A DNA stretch of 64,000 nucleotides from Zeaxanthinibacter enoshimensis (GCF_004362865.1 NZ_SNYI01000002.1:496001-560000), one strand, 5' to 3'; numbered from the stretch's first letter, positions 24,927-35,714 are shown. Numbers and translations are program-made. Notes: generated by a model from the sequence alone, not told the origin.

Positions 24927-26465
24927 ATGAAGATTTATACCGCCCAGCAGATCTATGATGCTGATAAATTCACAATAAAGAAACAGCAAATCACCAGTGC
25001 CATGCTGATGGAGCGTGCTGCTACCGAGCTTTTTAACTGGATCCATGAACGCTTACAGGGTGCACCCGTACTTATCCATATATTTTGTGGGATCGGAAAT
25101 AACGGGGGTGACGGACTGGTTCTTGCCAGGCATCTGCAGGACCATGGTTACCACCTGAAGGTCTATATCGTGGATTACAGTAAGAACCGATCAGAAGATT
25201 TCTTGATCAACCTGGAGCGTTTAAAAGAAAGGAAGGTCTGGCCTACGGTCATAGAAAAAGGAAGTACTCTCCCTGAAATTGGGAATGAAGATATCGTGGT
25301 AGAAGCCATATTTGGACTGGGACTCAGCAGGCCACCTGCCGACTGGGTTTTACAGTTGTTCGACTATCTCAATACCTCTAAGGCATTTAAGGTATCGGTT
25401 GATATTCCTTCAGGTTTGTATACAGACCGGGTTACTCCTGAACAGCAGGCAGTAGAGGCTGATTTTGTACTCACCTTCCAGGCCCCGAAACTCATCTTTT
25501 TTCTTCCCGGTACAGGGAAATATATCGGGAACTGGGCTGCTTTGGATATTGGGCTGGACCAGGAATTTCTAGCCGGCAGGGAGACAACTTATGACTTCGT
25601 CGTGCAGTCAGAACTACGGCCTTTATATAGGGAGCGAGAGAAGTTTACTCACAAGGGTACCTACGGGCATTCGCTTATAATAGGGGGTAGCTATGGTAAA
25701 ATAGGGGCGGTACACTTATCTGCCCGGGCATGTCTTCATTCAGGGAGCGGCCTGGTCACCGCTTATGTTCCATCCTGCGGCTATATTCCTTTACAAACCG
25801 CCATTCCCGAGATCATGCTGCTCACGGATCCGGCTGAGCAGCAGATCGAAAAACTGGAATTTGAACTGGAACCCAGCGTGATCGGGATGGGTATAGGCAT
25901 GGGGACTTCTGAAGCTACCGCCGAGGCTTTCTCAGCGTTTTTAAAACGCAATAAGATTCCACTGGTGTTAGATGCCGATGCCCTGAATCTTCTTTCTGCT
26001 GATAAAGAACTATTGGGGGATATTCCGCCTGGGTCAGTGCTGACACCACATCCCGGTGAGCTTAAGCGATTGATCGGTTCCTGGGAGGATGATTTTGACA
26101 AATTGGAGAAAGCTCATGCGTTTTCCAAAAAATACGATTGTATCCTGGTGATCAAAGGCAGTCACACCTTCACTATTTACGGGGAGAAGGGCTATATTAA
26201 TTCTACCGGTAACCCCGGTATGGCAACCGGCGGAAGCGGTGATGTTCTCACGGGAGTGATCACTGCTTTGATCGCACAAGGCTATGAACCGTTACAAGCG
26301 ACAGTACTGGGGGTGTTCTTACATGGCAGGGCAGGAGATATTGCAGCTTCAGAATGGGGATACGAGGCTTTATCTGCTACTTTGATAATTGAAAAAATGG
26401 GCCAGGCATTCAGATCCCTGGTCAGTGAACCCGGAAAAACAGGGGAGAGTAAAGGCGGGAAATAG
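24927..26465 (+). CDS. nnr: Bifunctional NAD(P)H-hydrate epimerase / ADP-dependent dehydratase
   Basis: A 512-residue fusion repairing hydrated NADH and NADPH. The N-terminal epimerase domain (about 1-215) opens MKIYTAQQIYDAD and has FCGIGNNGGDGLVLARHL and VDIPSGL. The C-terminal dehydratase domain (about 230-505) has HKGTYGHSLIIGGSYGK, PLVLDADALN, LTPHPGE and the ATP/ADP-binding GGSGDVLTG. Length and order match the YjeF-type fusion. Divergent from the thr operon. Confidence 0.95.
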   Translation: MKIYTAQQIYDADKFTIKKQQITSAMLMERAATELFNWIHERLQGAPVLIHIFCGIGNNGGDGLVLARHLQDHGYHLKVYIVDYSKNRSEDFLINLERLKERKVWPTVIEKGSTLPEIGNEDIVVEAIFGLGLSRPPADWVLQLFDYLNTSKAFKVSVDIPSGLYTDRVTPEQQAVEADFVLTFQAPKLIFFLPGTGKYIGNWAALDIGLDQEFLAGRETTYDFVVQSELRPLYREREKFTHKGTYGHSLIIGGSYGKIGAVHLSARACLHSGSGLVTAYVPSCGYIPLQTAIPEIMLLTDPAEQQIEKLEFELEPSVIGMGIGMGTSEATAEAFSAFLKRNKIPLVLDADALNLLSADKELLGDIPPGSVLTPHPGELKRLIGSWEDDFDKLEKAHAFSKKYDCILVIKGSHTFTIYGEKGYINSTGNPGMATGGSGDVLTGVITALIAQGYEPLQATVLGVFLHGRAGDIAASEWGYEALSATLIIEKMGQAFRSLVSEPGKTGESKGGK

Positions 26466-26469
26466 AGAG

Positions 26470-26871
26470 TTATTTGATCCTTACCCTTCTTCTTACCCAC
26501 TTCAGGGCATTGTTGTAGTCGATAAAGAATTTCATGGGTTTTTTATAGAACATCTTTTCTATCTTAAAGTTATGCATGTCCATTTCCTTTACGGAAACCA
26601 CTGCAAATGCTTTAAGGTTTTCCAGTTCCCGCAGGTACTGGTAAATCGTGGGGTCTATAGCATAGGAATTTCGGCGGAGACTGATGTAGCCGAAGTTCTT
26701 TTCCCTGAAATGAATTTCAGAGATTCCAATGACCTGGTAGGCCCTCTCTAATGTAACGGTAGCTCCTTCGTCGAAGATTGCTACCATGTAATTATCGTAT
26801 ACCTGGACTATACCTATGTCTAAGTGATATTCCTTTACGATAATGGTCTTTTTCGCCGGTCCGACCTTCAT
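26470..26871 (-). CDS. Unknown protein, possibly STAS/SpoIIAA-like
   Basis: I start at ATG 26871 (MKVGPAKKTIIV); the frame is open further left but that extension (26872-26961) looks unconserved. The 133-residue soluble protein has alternating short beta strands and helices (YMVAIFDEGATVTLERAYQV, FAVVSVKEMD) resembling the SpoIIAA/STAS-like fold of small Bacteroidota proteins, and a basic tail (WVRRRVRIK). No catalytic residues stand out. It converges on nnr with 4 bp between the stops. Function unknown. Confidence 0.6.
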   Translation of the reverse strand: MKVGPAKKTIIVKEYHLDIGIVQVYDNYMVAIFDEGATVTLERAYQVIGISEIHFREKNFGYISLRRNSYAIDPTIYQYLRELENLKAFAVVSVKEMDMHNFKIEKMFYKKPMKFFIDYNNALKWVRRRVRIK

Positions 26872-27010
26872 GTGTAGTATTCTTATAGTGTTCAGAACGA
26901 AAGTACCTAGGGATGCATGCATTGAAAAAAATAAACGACCAATTACATAAATATCGTTCAAGTGGTTAAACGTCCTACAAGCGGGAACGACGTCCCCGGT
27001 GCCATGGCAT

Positions 27011-27037
27011 AAAAAAAGGGAGCTGTTTACAGCTCCC
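27011..27037 (-). terminator. clpC terminator
   Basis: A 9-bp perfect stem GGGAGCTGT/ACAGCTCCC (27018-27026 and 27029-27037) with a run of seven T on the minus strand (27011-27017), just after the clpC stop. Confidence 0.9.
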
Positions 27038-27059
27038 TTGTATTACCGGATCTCAGGGC

Positions 27060-29606
27060 TTATGCCTTGGAAGATTTCTCTTCTTTCTTGATCTCTATGG
27101 ATAATTTATCCTCTTTCTCTACGTAGTCCATGTAGATACTGTCGCCTTCCTGCAATTTGGAATTAACGATCTCCTCGGCCAGGGTATCCTCTATATACTT
27201 CTGGATTGCCCTTTTAAGCGGCCTGGCGCCGTATTGTTTGTCAAATCCTTTATCAGCGATGTAATCTTTAGCCTTATCCGTCAGGTTCAGGTGATAACCG
27301 ATATCCGCGATCCTCGAATAAAGTTTTTTGAGTTCAATATCGATGATCTGGTGGATATGCTCGCGATCCAGCGGATTAAACACGACCACATCGTCGATAC
27401 GATTCAGGAATTCGGGCGCGAAAGCTTTCTTCAGCGCATTTTCGATCACACTTTTCTGGTGCGAGTCGGCCTGTGCCTGTTTGGCGGCAGTTCCGAATCC
27501 AACCCCCTGGCCAAAATCTTTTAATTGTCTTGCACCAATGTTAGAGGTCATGATAATGATGGTGTTCCGGAAATCTATCTTCCTACCCAGGCTGTCTGTC
27601 AGGTATCCGTCATCCAGTACCTGCAGCAACATGTTGAAAACATCCGGATGCGCTTTCTCCACCTCGTCCAGTAATACAACGGAGTAAGGTTTTCTCCTGA
27701 CCTTTTCGGTCAGCTGCCCACCTTCTTCGTAGCCAACGTATCCCGGAGGCGCACCTACCAGCCTGGAGATAGCAAATTTCTCCATGTATTCACTCATGTC
27801 TATACGGATCAATGCATCTTCAGAATCAAATAATTCTTTAGCCAGTACTTTAGCCAACTGGGTTTTTCCAACTCCCGTCTGCCCGAGGAAAATAAAGGAA
27901 CCAATAGGCTTGTTCGGATCTTTAAGACCCGCACGGTTTCTTTGGATCGCCTTGGCTACTTTTGCTACAGCTTCATCCTGCCCGATCACATTACCTTTGA
28001 TAAGTTGTGGAAGTTCGGCCAGTTTGTTGCTCTCGGTCTGGGCTATCTTGTTGACCGGGATGCCACTCATCATGGAGACCACGTCTGCCACGTTGTCTTC
28101 GCTCACGGTTTCCCGGTGAAGTTTACTGTCCTCTTCCCATTTCTCCTGGGCAATGGCCAGCTCTTTTTCCAGCCGCTTCTCGTCATCCCTCAATTTCGCA
28201 GCCTCTTCGTATCGTTGTTTCTTGACTACGCTGTTTTTTAATTCACGAACATCATCCAGTTGTTTTTCCAGTTCCAGGATCTGTTTAGGGACATCCATAT
28301 TCACGATATGTACCCTTGACCCTGATTCGTCCAAAGCATCGATGGCCTTGTCCGGCAGGAAACGGTCTGTCATGTACCGGTTGGTCAACTTAACGCAGGC
28401 TATCAAAGCCTCGTCCGTATAATTAACATTATGGTGTTCTTCGTATTTACCTTTGATGTTCTTAAGGATCTCTATGGTCTCCTCTACCGTAGTGGGCTCT
28501 ACCATTACCTTCTGGAACCTTCGTTCCAAAGCGCCATCCTTTTCGATATACTGCCTGTATTCGTCCAGGGTGGTTGCGCCAATACATTGTATCTCGCCCC
28601 TGGCAAGTGCAGGTTTGAACATATTAGATGCATCCAGGCTGCCTGTGGCTCCACCGGCCCCGACTATAGTATGGATCTCGTCGATAAAGAGAATGACATC
28701 ATCATTCTTCTCTAATTCGTTCATGACCGCTTTCATCCTTTCTTCAAATTGCCCTCGGTACTTGGTACCGGCCACAAGTGAAGCCAGGTCTAAGGTCACT
28801 ACCCTTTTATTGTACAGGATACGGGACACCTTCTTATTGATGATGCGCAGTGCCAGTCCTTCAGCTATGGCACTTTTACCAACCCCGGGCTCCCCGATCA
28901 GGAGGGGATTGTTCTTCTTACGCCGGCTCAGGATCTGGGATACCCTCTCAATCTCTTTCTCACGCCCCACAACAGGGTCCAGTTTGTTCTCTTCGGCTAA
29001 TTGAGTAAGGTCTCTACCGAAATTATCTAAAACCGGGGTTTTGGACTTCTTGCTGCCTTTCTGGGCAGAGGTAGATCCAAAATTGCTTTCTTTTCCCTCA
29101 GACGGTTCGTCAGAATCGCTGGGGAATTCGGATGTCGGAGACTCGAGGTAATCATCGTCGCTGGTGATCATAGATTTAAATTGGTCTTTTACCCCGTCAT
29201 AATCAACTTTCAGCTTGTGAAGCAATTTTGTAGTAGGGTCGTTTTCATTTCGCAGGATACATAATAAAAGGTGCGCGGTATTGATAGAGGAACTCTGGAA
29301 AAGTTTTGCTTCCAGAAATGTCGTCTTCAGGGCACGCTCTGCCTGTCTTGTCAGGTGAAGATTCTTTTTGTCTTTGTGGGCACTGCCCGCATTTGGATTG
29401 GCTGGGCTAAGGATCTCCACTTTGCGTCTCAGATGATCCAGGTCTACATCCAGGGCATCCAAAATACTGATCGCTTTCCCGTTCCCATCTCGCAGAAGTC
29501 CAAGCATAAGGTGCTCAGTCCCAATAAAATCGTGACCAAGTCTTAATGCTTCCTCCTTACTGTAAGCAATTACATCCTTTACCCGGGGTGAAAAATTATC
29601 ATCCAT
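27060..29606 (-). CDS. clpC: ATP-dependent Clp protease ATP-binding subunit ClpC
   Basis: An 848-residue Hsp100 unfoldase. Order: two ClpN repeats (about 1-145), a low-complexity Ser/Glu linker, AAA domain 1 with Walker A GEPGVGKSA and DEIHT, a central M/UVR helix (QRYEEAAKLRDDEKRLEKEL), and AAA domain 2 with GQTGVGKTQLAK and LLDEVEKAHPDV. The ClpP docking loop VGFG (in QGVGFGTAA) is present, so it should feed ClpP for regulated proteolysis. It is followed by a strong terminator and is divergent from gyrA. Confidence 0.96.
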   Translation of the reverse strand: MDDNFSPRVKDVIAYSKEEALRLGHDFIGTEHLMLGLLRDGNGKAISILDALDVDLDHLRRKVEILSPANPNAGSAHKDKKNLHLTRQAERALKTTFLEAKLFQSSSINTAHLLLCILRNENDPTTKLLHKLKVDYDGVKDQFKSMITSDDDYLESPTSEFPSDSDEPSEGKESNFGSTSAQKGSKKSKTPVLDNFGRDLTQLAEENKLDPVVGREKEIERVSQILSRRKKNNPLLIGEPGVGKSAIAEGLALRIINKKVSRILYNKRVVTLDLASLVAGTKYRGQFEERMKAVMNELEKNDDVILFIDEIHTIVGAGGATGSLDASNMFKPALARGEIQCIGATTLDEYRQYIEKDGALERRFQKVMVEPTTVEETIEILKNIKGKYEEHHNVNYTDEALIACVKLTNRYMTDRFLPDKAIDALDESGSRVHIVNMDVPKQILELEKQLDDVRELKNSVVKKQRYEEAAKLRDDEKRLEKELAIAQEKWEEDSKLHRETVSEDNVADVVSMMSGIPVNKIAQTESNKLAELPQLIKGNVIGQDEAVAKVAKAIQRNRAGLKDPNKPIGSFIFLGQTGVGKTQLAKVLAKELFDSEDALIRIDMSEYMEKFAISRLVGAPPGYVGYEEGGQLTEKVRRKPYSVVLLDEVEKAHPDVFNMLLQVLDDGYLTDSLGRKIDFRNTIIIMTSNIGARQLKDFGQGVGFGTAAKQAQADSHQKSVIENALKKAFAPEFLNRIDDVVVFNPLDREHIHQIIDIELKKLYSRIADIGYHLNLTDKAKDYIADKGFDKQYGARPLKRAIQKYIEDTLAEEIVNSKLQEGDSIYMDYVEKEDKLSIEIKKEEKSSKA

Positions 29607-29866
29607 ACGCTTTCCTTATCTTCATTAAAATTAGTGAATCTTACTATAAGAACGTCAAATACCGTACCTATATTCGATAAACTATGTCTAAATGACGAAA
29701 ATTTCAAAGATTTACAAAATAATTAACATCAGAATTATTAACTAAAAGCCTGGGGTTTTGTGTTGATAAATAATGCAAGAAACTCCATATTCTATGCGCT
29801 CTACCTAATGTTTTTACGTATATTGGCGTGCTATTTTTAATATAATAAATGCAATAAGATTTTTTT

Positions 29867-32410
29867 ATGGCAGAGGGAGAAAAACTGATTCCTATTAACA
29901 TTGAAGATGAGATGAAATCTGCCTACATTGATTATTCAATGTCGGTCATTGTGTCACGAGCCCTGCCAGATGTCAGGGACGGTCTCAAACCCGTCCACAG
30001 GCGGGTGCTATTTGGAATGCATGAACTAGGTGTTCGTTCAAACACCGCCCATAAAAAGTCGGCCCGTATCGTCGGGGAAGTGCTGGGTAAATACCACCCG
30101 CACGGGGATACTTCGGTATACGACACCATGGTACGGATGGCCCAGGAATGGAGTCTTCGTTATATGTTGATCGATGGCCAGGGTAACTTCGGGTCTGTCG
30201 ATGGCGATAGCCCGGCAGCGATGCGTTATACGGAAGCCAGGATGCGGAAGATCGCAGACGAGATGCTTGCGGATATCGACAAGGATACCGTAGACCACCA
30301 GCTTAACTTTGATGATACGCTCTTAGAGCCTACCGTTTTGCCAACCAAGGTTCCTAACCTTTTGGTTAACGGAGCTTCGGGTATTGCCGTAGGTATGGCG
30401 ACCAATATGCCGCCTCATAACTTAGCGGAAGTGGTTGACGGAACGATCGCCTATATCGAAAACAACGACATAGAGATCGACGAGATCATCCAGCATATAA
30501 AGGCACCGGATTTCCCAACCGGGGGAATCATCTATGGCTATGACGGGGTAAAGGAAGCTTTCCACACCGGGAAAGGACGTGTAGTTATGCGTGCCCGGGC
30601 CAATATAGAAGAAGTTCAGGGTAAGGAGTGTATCATCGTTACGGAAATTCCGTACCAGGTGAATAAGGCCGATATGATCAAGAAAACGGCCGACCTTATC
30701 AATGACAAGAAAATCGAGGGGATCTCAACTATACGGGACGAGTCAGACCGGAATGGTATGCGTATCGTTTATGTGCTGAAAAGAGATGCCATCCCAAATA
30801 TCGTTCTCAATACACTTTATAAGTATACCGCACTGCAATCTTCTTTCAGCGTGAACAACATCGCGTTGGTGAATGGCAGGCCTAAGCTGCTTAATGTAAA
30901 GGAGATCATCCATCATTTTGTTGAGCATCGCCATGAAGTAGTCGTGCGTCGTACGAAGTACGAATTGAAAAAAGCTGAAGACCGGGCACATATCCTGGAA
31001 GGGCTTATCATAGCTTCGGATAATATTGACGAGGTTATTGCGATCATCAGGGGGTCTTCTAACGCTGATGAAGCGAGAGAAAACCTGATGGAGCGCTTTA
31101 AGCTGACCGAGATACAGGCCAAGGCGATCGTAGAAATGCGATTACGTCAGCTTACCGGTCTGGAGCAGGATAAGCTGAGGTCTGAATATGATGAGATCAT
31201 CAAGACCATTGCTGACCTGAAAGATATTCTTGAGAAGAAAGACAGAAGAATGCAGATCATCAAGGATGAACTCCTCGAGATCAAAGACAAATATGGGGAT
31301 CTTCGCCGTTCGGAGATCAACTTAGCCGGGGGTGACCTGAGTATAGAGGATATGATCCCGGATGAGCAGGTAGTGATTACTATCTCTCACGCAGGTTATA
31401 TAAAAAGAACCCCGCTAACAGCGTACAGGACCCAGAACAGGGGAGGAGTCGGTCAAAAAGCTTCTTCTACCCGGAACGAGGACTTCCTGGAACACCTGTT
31501 TGTAGGTACCAACCACCAGTACATGCTTTTCTTTACCCAGAATGGTAAATGTTTCTGGATGCGGGTGTACGAAATACCGGAAGGAAGCAGGACCTCTAAA
31601 GGAAGAGCGATACAGAACCTGATCAATATAGAACAGGATGACAAGGTAAAAGCCTTTATCTGTGTACGTGACCTTAAAGACGAGGAGTATGTGAACAATC
31701 ATTTTGTGATCATGGCCACTAAGAAAGGTTCAGTGAAGAAAACACCACTGGAACAATATTCAAGGCCACGGCAGAATGGTATCATTGCCATCAGTATACG
31801 TGAAGGCGATGAATTGCTGGAAGCTAAACTGACTACCGGGACCAGCCAGATATTCCTGGGTCTGAAGTCCGGTAAGGCCATCCGTTTCGAGGAAAGTAAA
31901 ACCAGGCCGATGGGACGAGGTGCGTCCGGGGTTCGTGGAATTACCCTTGCTGATGATAATGACGAGGTGATCGGAATGGTATCAGTGAATAATTTTGAAG
32001 AAGAAATTCTCGTAGTTTCGGAGAACGGTTACGGAAAACGATCTAGTATTGAAGATTACAGGATCACCAACCGTGGAGGTAAAGGAGTCAAAACGATCTC
32101 TATTACCGAGAAGACCGGGGAACTTGTTGCGATCAAGAACGTTTCAGACCTGGATGACCTGATGATCATCAACAAATCCGGGATCGCAATCCGTATGAGC
32201 GTGGATGAACTGCGTACTATGGGTAGAGCAACACAGGGGGTTCGTCTGATCAAAATGAGGGATGACGATTCTATTGCTGCGGTAGCCAAAGTAATGAAAG
32301 ACGAGGATGATCTCGACGAAGCCGGAATCATGGATATTGAGGTGCAGCCAGAGAATGGCACGGCTCTTGATGAAAGTGATCAGGAATCCAATGAATCAAA
32401 AGAGGATTAA
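29867..32410 (+). CDS. gyrA: DNA gyrase subunit A
   Basis: An 847-residue type II topoisomerase subunit. The catalytic Tyr is Y121 in [10 protein letters not shown], and the quinolone region reads [12 protein letters not shown] with Thr82 and Asp86 at the positions of E. coli Ser83 and Asp87. The C-terminal beta-pinwheel carries a GyrA-box variant QNRGGVG and a later NRGGKG, and ends in an acidic tail ([12 protein letters not shown]). It is followed 41 nt later by a TPR gene, likely co-transcribed. The 260 nt upstream hold no gene; no clear TAnnTTTG box was found. Confidence 0.97.
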   Translation: MAEGEKLIPINIEDEMKSAYIDYSMSVIVSRALPDVRDGLKPVHRRVLFGMHELGVRSNTAHKKSARIVGEVLGKYHPHGDTSVYDTMVRMAQEWSLRYMLIDGQGNFGSVDGDSPAAMRYTEARMRKIADEMLADIDKDTVDHQLNFDDTLLEPTVLPTKVPNLLVNGASGIAVGMATNMPPHNLAEVVDGTIAYIENNDIEIDEIIQHIKAPDFPTGGIIYGYDGVKEAFHTGKGRVVMRARANIEEVQGKECIIVTEIPYQVNKADMIKKTADLINDKKIEGISTIRDESDRNGMRIVYVLKRDAIPNIVLNTLYKYTALQSSFSVNNIALVNGRPKLLNVKEIIHHFVEHRHEVVVRRTKYELKKAEDRAHILEGLIIASDNIDEVIAIIRGSSNADEARENLMERFKLTEIQAKAIVEMRLRQLTGLEQDKLRSEYDEIIKTIADLKDILEKKDRRMQIIKDELLEIKDKYGDLRRSEINLAGGDLSIEDMIPDEQVVITISHAGYIKRTPLTAYRTQNRGGVGQKASSTRNEDFLEHLFVGTNHQYMLFFTQNGKCFWMRVYEIPEGSRTSKGRAIQNLINIEQDDKVKAFICVRDLKDEEYVNNHFVIMATKKGSVKKTPLEQYSRPRQNGIIAISIREGDELLEAKLTTGTSQIFLGLKSGKAIRFEESKTRPMGRGASGVRGITLADDNDEVIGMVSVNNFEEEILVVSENGYGKRSSIEDYRITNRGGKGVKTISITEKTGELVAIKNVSDLDDLMIINKSGIAIRMSVDELRTMGRATQGVRLIKMRDDDSIAAVAKVMKDEDDLDEAGIMDIEVQPENGTALDESDQESNESKED

Positions 32411-32451
32411 ACACTAAGAAGAATAAACACTAAACAGAAATTAGATTAATC

Positions 32452-33714
32452 ATGAAAACGAAATTGTTACTTATATCGGCCATGACTTTCACTATGGTCG
32501 GTTTTTCACAAAAATCCGAAATAAAGGATGCTGAGAAAGCCCTTGATAACGGAAACGCTACCCAGGCTAAAGCTAGCCTTGAAACAGCGGCCGGGATGAT
32601 GGCTAATATGGATGAGAAGTTACAGGCTCAATATTACTACGTACGTGGAATGGTTTATGCCGATCTCGCCAAAAAAGGAGATGACAGTGCTTTTGAAGAG
32701 GCGGTTGATTCCTTTAAGAATGTGCTGAGTGTTGAAGAAAAATCCGGGAAGGATAAATATTCTGAAGATGCAAAGCAGGCCATGGCCAATATGACAGCAG
32801 ACCTTGTCAATGCGGCAGTAGAGGATAATAAAGCAGAGAATTTTGATGCTGCAGCTTCTAAACTTTACATGAGCTATAAGCTGAGCCCTGCTGATACAGT
32901 TTACCTATACTATGCGGCAAGCAGTGCTGTAAATGGGGGACTTTATGAAAAGGCTCTTGGTTACTACAAAGAGCTGAAAGACCTTGGGTACGACGGAAGT
33001 GCCACAGTATACAAGGCTACCAACGTAGAGACCGGTGAAGTAGAGGAAATGGAAAAACTACAACGCGACCTGATGGTTAAATCCGGTACTTATAAAGACC
33101 CGATAGAGGAGAAAACTCCTTCTAAAAAAGCCGAGATCGTTAAGAACATGGCTCTTATCTATACCCAGTTAGGCCAGGACGACAAAGCACTTGAGGCATA
33201 CGCAGTAGCCCGTGCCGAATATCCAAACGATGTAAACCTTATCCTGAATGAAGCCAACCTGTATTACAAATTGGGTGATAAGGAGAAGTTCAAGGAACTG
33301 ATGTCTGAGGCTTCTGCTATGGCACCGGATAACCCAGACCTTCAGTATAACATCGGAGTGATCAACATGGAGCAAGGGAACCTTGAGGCAGCTCGCGAAG
33401 CGTACAGGAAGGCTTTGGAGATCAATCCAAATTACATCAACGCCCAGCTGAACCTTTCTACAAGCTACGTGAATGAAGGGAACAGTCTTATCGACGAGAT
33501 GAACAGCCTCGGTAACTCTAAGGCAGATATCGCGAAGTACGAAGAACTTAAGGAGAAAAAGGATAGTCTATTCCGCGAAGGAGCCCAGATTCTGGAAGAC
33601 GCTTTGAAGAATAACCCTGATAACCAGAGTATTCTTACCCAGCTGAAGAACATCTACGGTGCTTTAGGTGATAACGAAAATTTCATGAGAGTTAAGAAGC
33701 TCTTAGGTGAGTAA
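32452..33714 (+). CDS. Secreted tetratricopeptide-repeat protein
   Basis: A 420-residue protein with a signal peptide (MKTKLLLISAMTFTMVGFSQ, cleavage after the Gly-Phe-Ser region) and several TPR units, for example NPDLQYNIGVINMEQGNLEA followed by ARE, and NPNYINAQLNLSTSYVNEGN. It is probably periplasmic or outer-membrane associated and serves as a scaffold. It lies 41 nt after gyrA and ends before a strong bidirectional terminator. The link to gyrase is conserved in many flavobacteria as far as I know, but its meaning is unclear. Confidence 0.85.
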   Translation: MKTKLLLISAMTFTMVGFSQKSEIKDAEKALDNGNATQAKASLETAAGMMANMDEKLQAQYYYVRGMVYADLAKKGDDSAFEEAVDSFKNVLSVEEKSGKDKYSEDAKQAMANMTADLVNAAVEDNKAENFDAAASKLYMSYKLSPADTVYLYYAASSAVNGGLYEKALGYYKELKDLGYDGSATVYKATNVETGEVEEMEKLQRDLMVKSGTYKDPIEEKTPSKKAEIVKNMALIYTQLGQDDKALEAYAVARAEYPNDVNLILNEANLYYKLGDKEKFKELMSEASAMAPDNPDLQYNIGVINMEQGNLEAAREAYRKALEINPNYINAQLNLSTSYVNEGNSLIDEMNSLGNSKADIAKYEELKEKKDSLFREGAQILEDALKNNPDNQSILTQLKNIYGALGDNENFMRVKKLLGE

Positions 33715-33739
33715 TCACTGACATACTGATAAAAAAAGA

Positions 33740-33767
33740 CCCCTATGAATTTCATAGGGGTTTTTTT
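33740..33767. terminator. Bidirectional terminator between the TPR gene and the NlpC/P60 gene
   Basis: A 9-bp stem CCCCTATGA/TCATAGGGG with loop ATT (33740-33760), flanked by seven A on the left (33732-33738) and seven T on the right (33761-33767), so it can stop both converging transcripts. Confidence 0.9.
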
Positions 33768-34518
33768 ATGCGATCTTTTTTATAACCCTGAGTGAATGTG
33801 AGTACCGGCCCTGCTCGGCATCAAAGATGCCTGTATGGTCTATCCGGTCTATCCGGACCTTGCCATAGGCATGAATAATATAGTTGTCTCTCATGATAAT
33901 GCCTACATGGTCTATGATACCCTCATTATTATCAAAGAAGGCCAGGTCACCTTCCTCGCTTTCCTCGATAAAGCTCAATGCCTCTCCCTGCTTTGCCTGC
34001 TCTGCGGCGTCCCTGAGAAGATCATAGCCGTTGATCTTATAGACCATTTGGGTGAGGCCGGCACTGTCTATCCCGAAGGGGGTTTTGCCTCCCGAAACAA
34101 AAGGAGCATTCAGGTACATAAGAGCGGTATCCACCAGGTGCGATTTGCCCCGGGTGCCATTGGCGAAAGCTCCTTCAAAACGCTGGCCCACCATGTGCAG
34201 GTGACCGACGGATGAACCCAGTAGAAGAGGGATCAGCGCATGGCTTTCTGTACTGGAGTAGGATACCAGGTCTGACGCGTAATGATTCCGGTCGCCTCGT
34301 TCTATTTCCTTGTAGGCTTCTTCTGTTAACTCCTGATATTGGTGATTAGAGATCCAGCCCTCGGTCTTGTCATATGCCACCCGGATCCTGCTCCAGTACC
34401 TGCGTTTCTCCAGGACCCGGAAATGTTCCCCGCACAACAGCTGGGTACGCATTTCAGCAGCGTCGTCAGCCTGGTTCCGAACTGGGACAACACTGAGATG
34501 AGCAATACCGTAAGGCAT
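33766..34518 (-). CDS. NlpC/P60-family protein with Ser at the catalytic Cys position
   Basis: A 250-residue protein with an N-terminal SH3b-like region (about 1-65) and a C-terminal NlpC/P60 domain of the C40 peptidase type. The conserved nucleophile motif DCSGL appears as D151-S152-A-G-L, so the Cys is replaced by Ser (codon AGT at 34063-34065). The other two residues of the triad are in place: His204 (IIDHVGIIM) and His216 (IIHAYGK). No signal peptide is evident. It lies 20 nt after the thiolase gene and may be co-transcribed. Either it is an inactive cell-wall binding protein, or it keeps activity with a Ser nucleophile. Confidence 0.8.
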   Translation of the reverse strand: MPYGIAHLSVVPVRNQADDAAEMRTQLLCGEHFRVLEKRRYWSRIRVAYDKTEGWISNHQYQELTEEAYKEIERGDRNHYASDLVSYSSTESHALIPLLLGSSVGHLHMVGQRFEGAFANGTRGKSHLVDTALMYLNAPFVSGGKTPFGIDSAGLTQMVYKINGYDLLRDAAEQAKQGEALSFIEESEEGDLAFFDNNEGIIDHVGIIMRDNYIIHAYGKVRIDRIDHTGIFDAEQGRYSHSLRVIKKIA

Positions 34519-34538
34519 AATTTATAGGGTGAATGAGT

Positions 34539-35714
34539 TTAGATTCGTTCCAGTACAATAGCGGATGCTCCACCACCACCATTACATATGGCTGCAGCAC
34601 CTAATTTAGCATTATTCTGATTTAAAACACCAAGGAGGGTGACAATGATCCTGGCGCCGGAACAACCCAGCGGGTGTCCCAGGGAAACTGCACCTCCGTT
34701 GACGTTCACTTTATCATTATCCAATCCCAATAATTTCATATTGGCCAGTCCTACTACGGCAAAAGCTTCGTTGAATTCAAAGTAATCTACTTCATCCTGG
34801 GTCACACCAGCCTTAGCAAGGGCTTTGGGAAGTGCTTTGGAAGGGGCGGTAGTAAACCACTTAGGTTCCTGGGCTGCATCAGCGTATCCCCTGATCCTTG
34901 CTATTGGTTTAAGACCGAGCTCTTTGGCTTTTTCAGCGCTCATCAGTACCAGTGCAGCAGCCCCGTCATTGATCGTAGAGGCATTGGCTGCAGTAACAGT
35001 TCCGTCTTTGCTGAAGGCCGGGCGCAGCTGCGGAATCTTTTCCATTTTTACATTCCTGTACTCTTCGTCCTCGGAAAATATCATCGGTTCCCCACGGCGT
35101 TGCGGGACCTCTACCGGGACTACTTCGTCTTTGAATTTGCCCGACTTCCATGCCTCGGCAGAGCGGTTATAAGACTGGATCGCGTAGGCGTCCTGGTCTT
35201 CCCTGCTGAAATTATGTTCAACGGCACAGGCATCAGCACAGACTCCCATGGCAGTTTGTTCATACACATCCACAAGTCCGTCTTTCTGCATCCCGTCTTC
35301 CAGGGTAGCAGGACCAAATTTCTGACCATTACGCATGTGTACATAATGAGGAATAAGACTCATATTTTCCATTCCCCCGGCAACAACCACAGAGGCATCA
35401 CCCAGGGCTATGGATTGAGCTGCCTGCATAACAGTTTTCATTCCGGAGGCACAGACCTTATTTACGGTAGTACAGGGCACAGTATCCGGGATGCCGGCAA
35501 AGATGGCTGCCTGTCTTGCAGGGGCCTGGCCGTTTCCTGCCTGCACCACGTTGCCCATCAGTACTTCTTCAATCATCTCCGGCTTTAACCCGATCTTATC
35601 CAGGGCGCCTTTGATGGCCACTGCCCCTAGACGGGTTGCAGGAACGGTTGATAACGATCCCATAAAACTCCCAATGGGGGTACGGACTGCAGATACTATA
35701 ACTACCTCTTTCAT
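34539..35714 (-). CDS. Acetyl-CoA acetyltransferase (thiolase)
   Basis: I start at ATG 35714 (MKEVVIVSAVRTPIGSFMG), the usual thiolase N-terminus; ten upstream residues are in frame but not typical. The 391-residue enzyme has the acyl-accepting Cys in NKVCASGMKTVMQAA, the HPLGCSGARI His/Cys pair and the terminal CNGGGGASAI. It condenses two acetyl-CoA or degrades acetoacetyl-CoA; biosynthetic and degradative roles cannot be separated from sequence alone. It probably heads an operon with the NlpC/P60-like gene. Confidence 0.95.
   Translation of the reverse strand: MKEVVIVSAVRTPIGSFMGSLSTVPATRLGAVAIKGALDKIGLKPEMIEEVLMGNVVQAGNGQAPARQAAIFAGIPDTVPCTTVNKVCASGMKTVMQAAQSIALGDASVVVAGGMENMSLIPHYVHMRNGQKFGPATLEDGMQKDGLVDVYEQTAMGVCADACAVEHNFSREDQDAYAIQSYNRSAEAWKSGKFKDEVVPVEVPQRRGEPMIFSEDEEYRNVKMEKIPQLRPAFSKDGTVTAANASTINDGAAALVLMSAEKAKELGLKPIARIRGYADAAQEPKWFTTAPSKALPKALAKAGVTQDEVDYFEFNEAFAVVGLANMKLLGLDNDKVNVNGGAVSLGHPLGCSGARIIVTLLGVLNQNNAKLGAAAICNGGGGASAIVLERI

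Noticed and set aside
24666-25046. A long minus-strand frame covering the thr leader and the start of nnr
   Set aside because: It overlaps the nnr gene antisense and runs through the promoter; the leader peptide is in a different frame.
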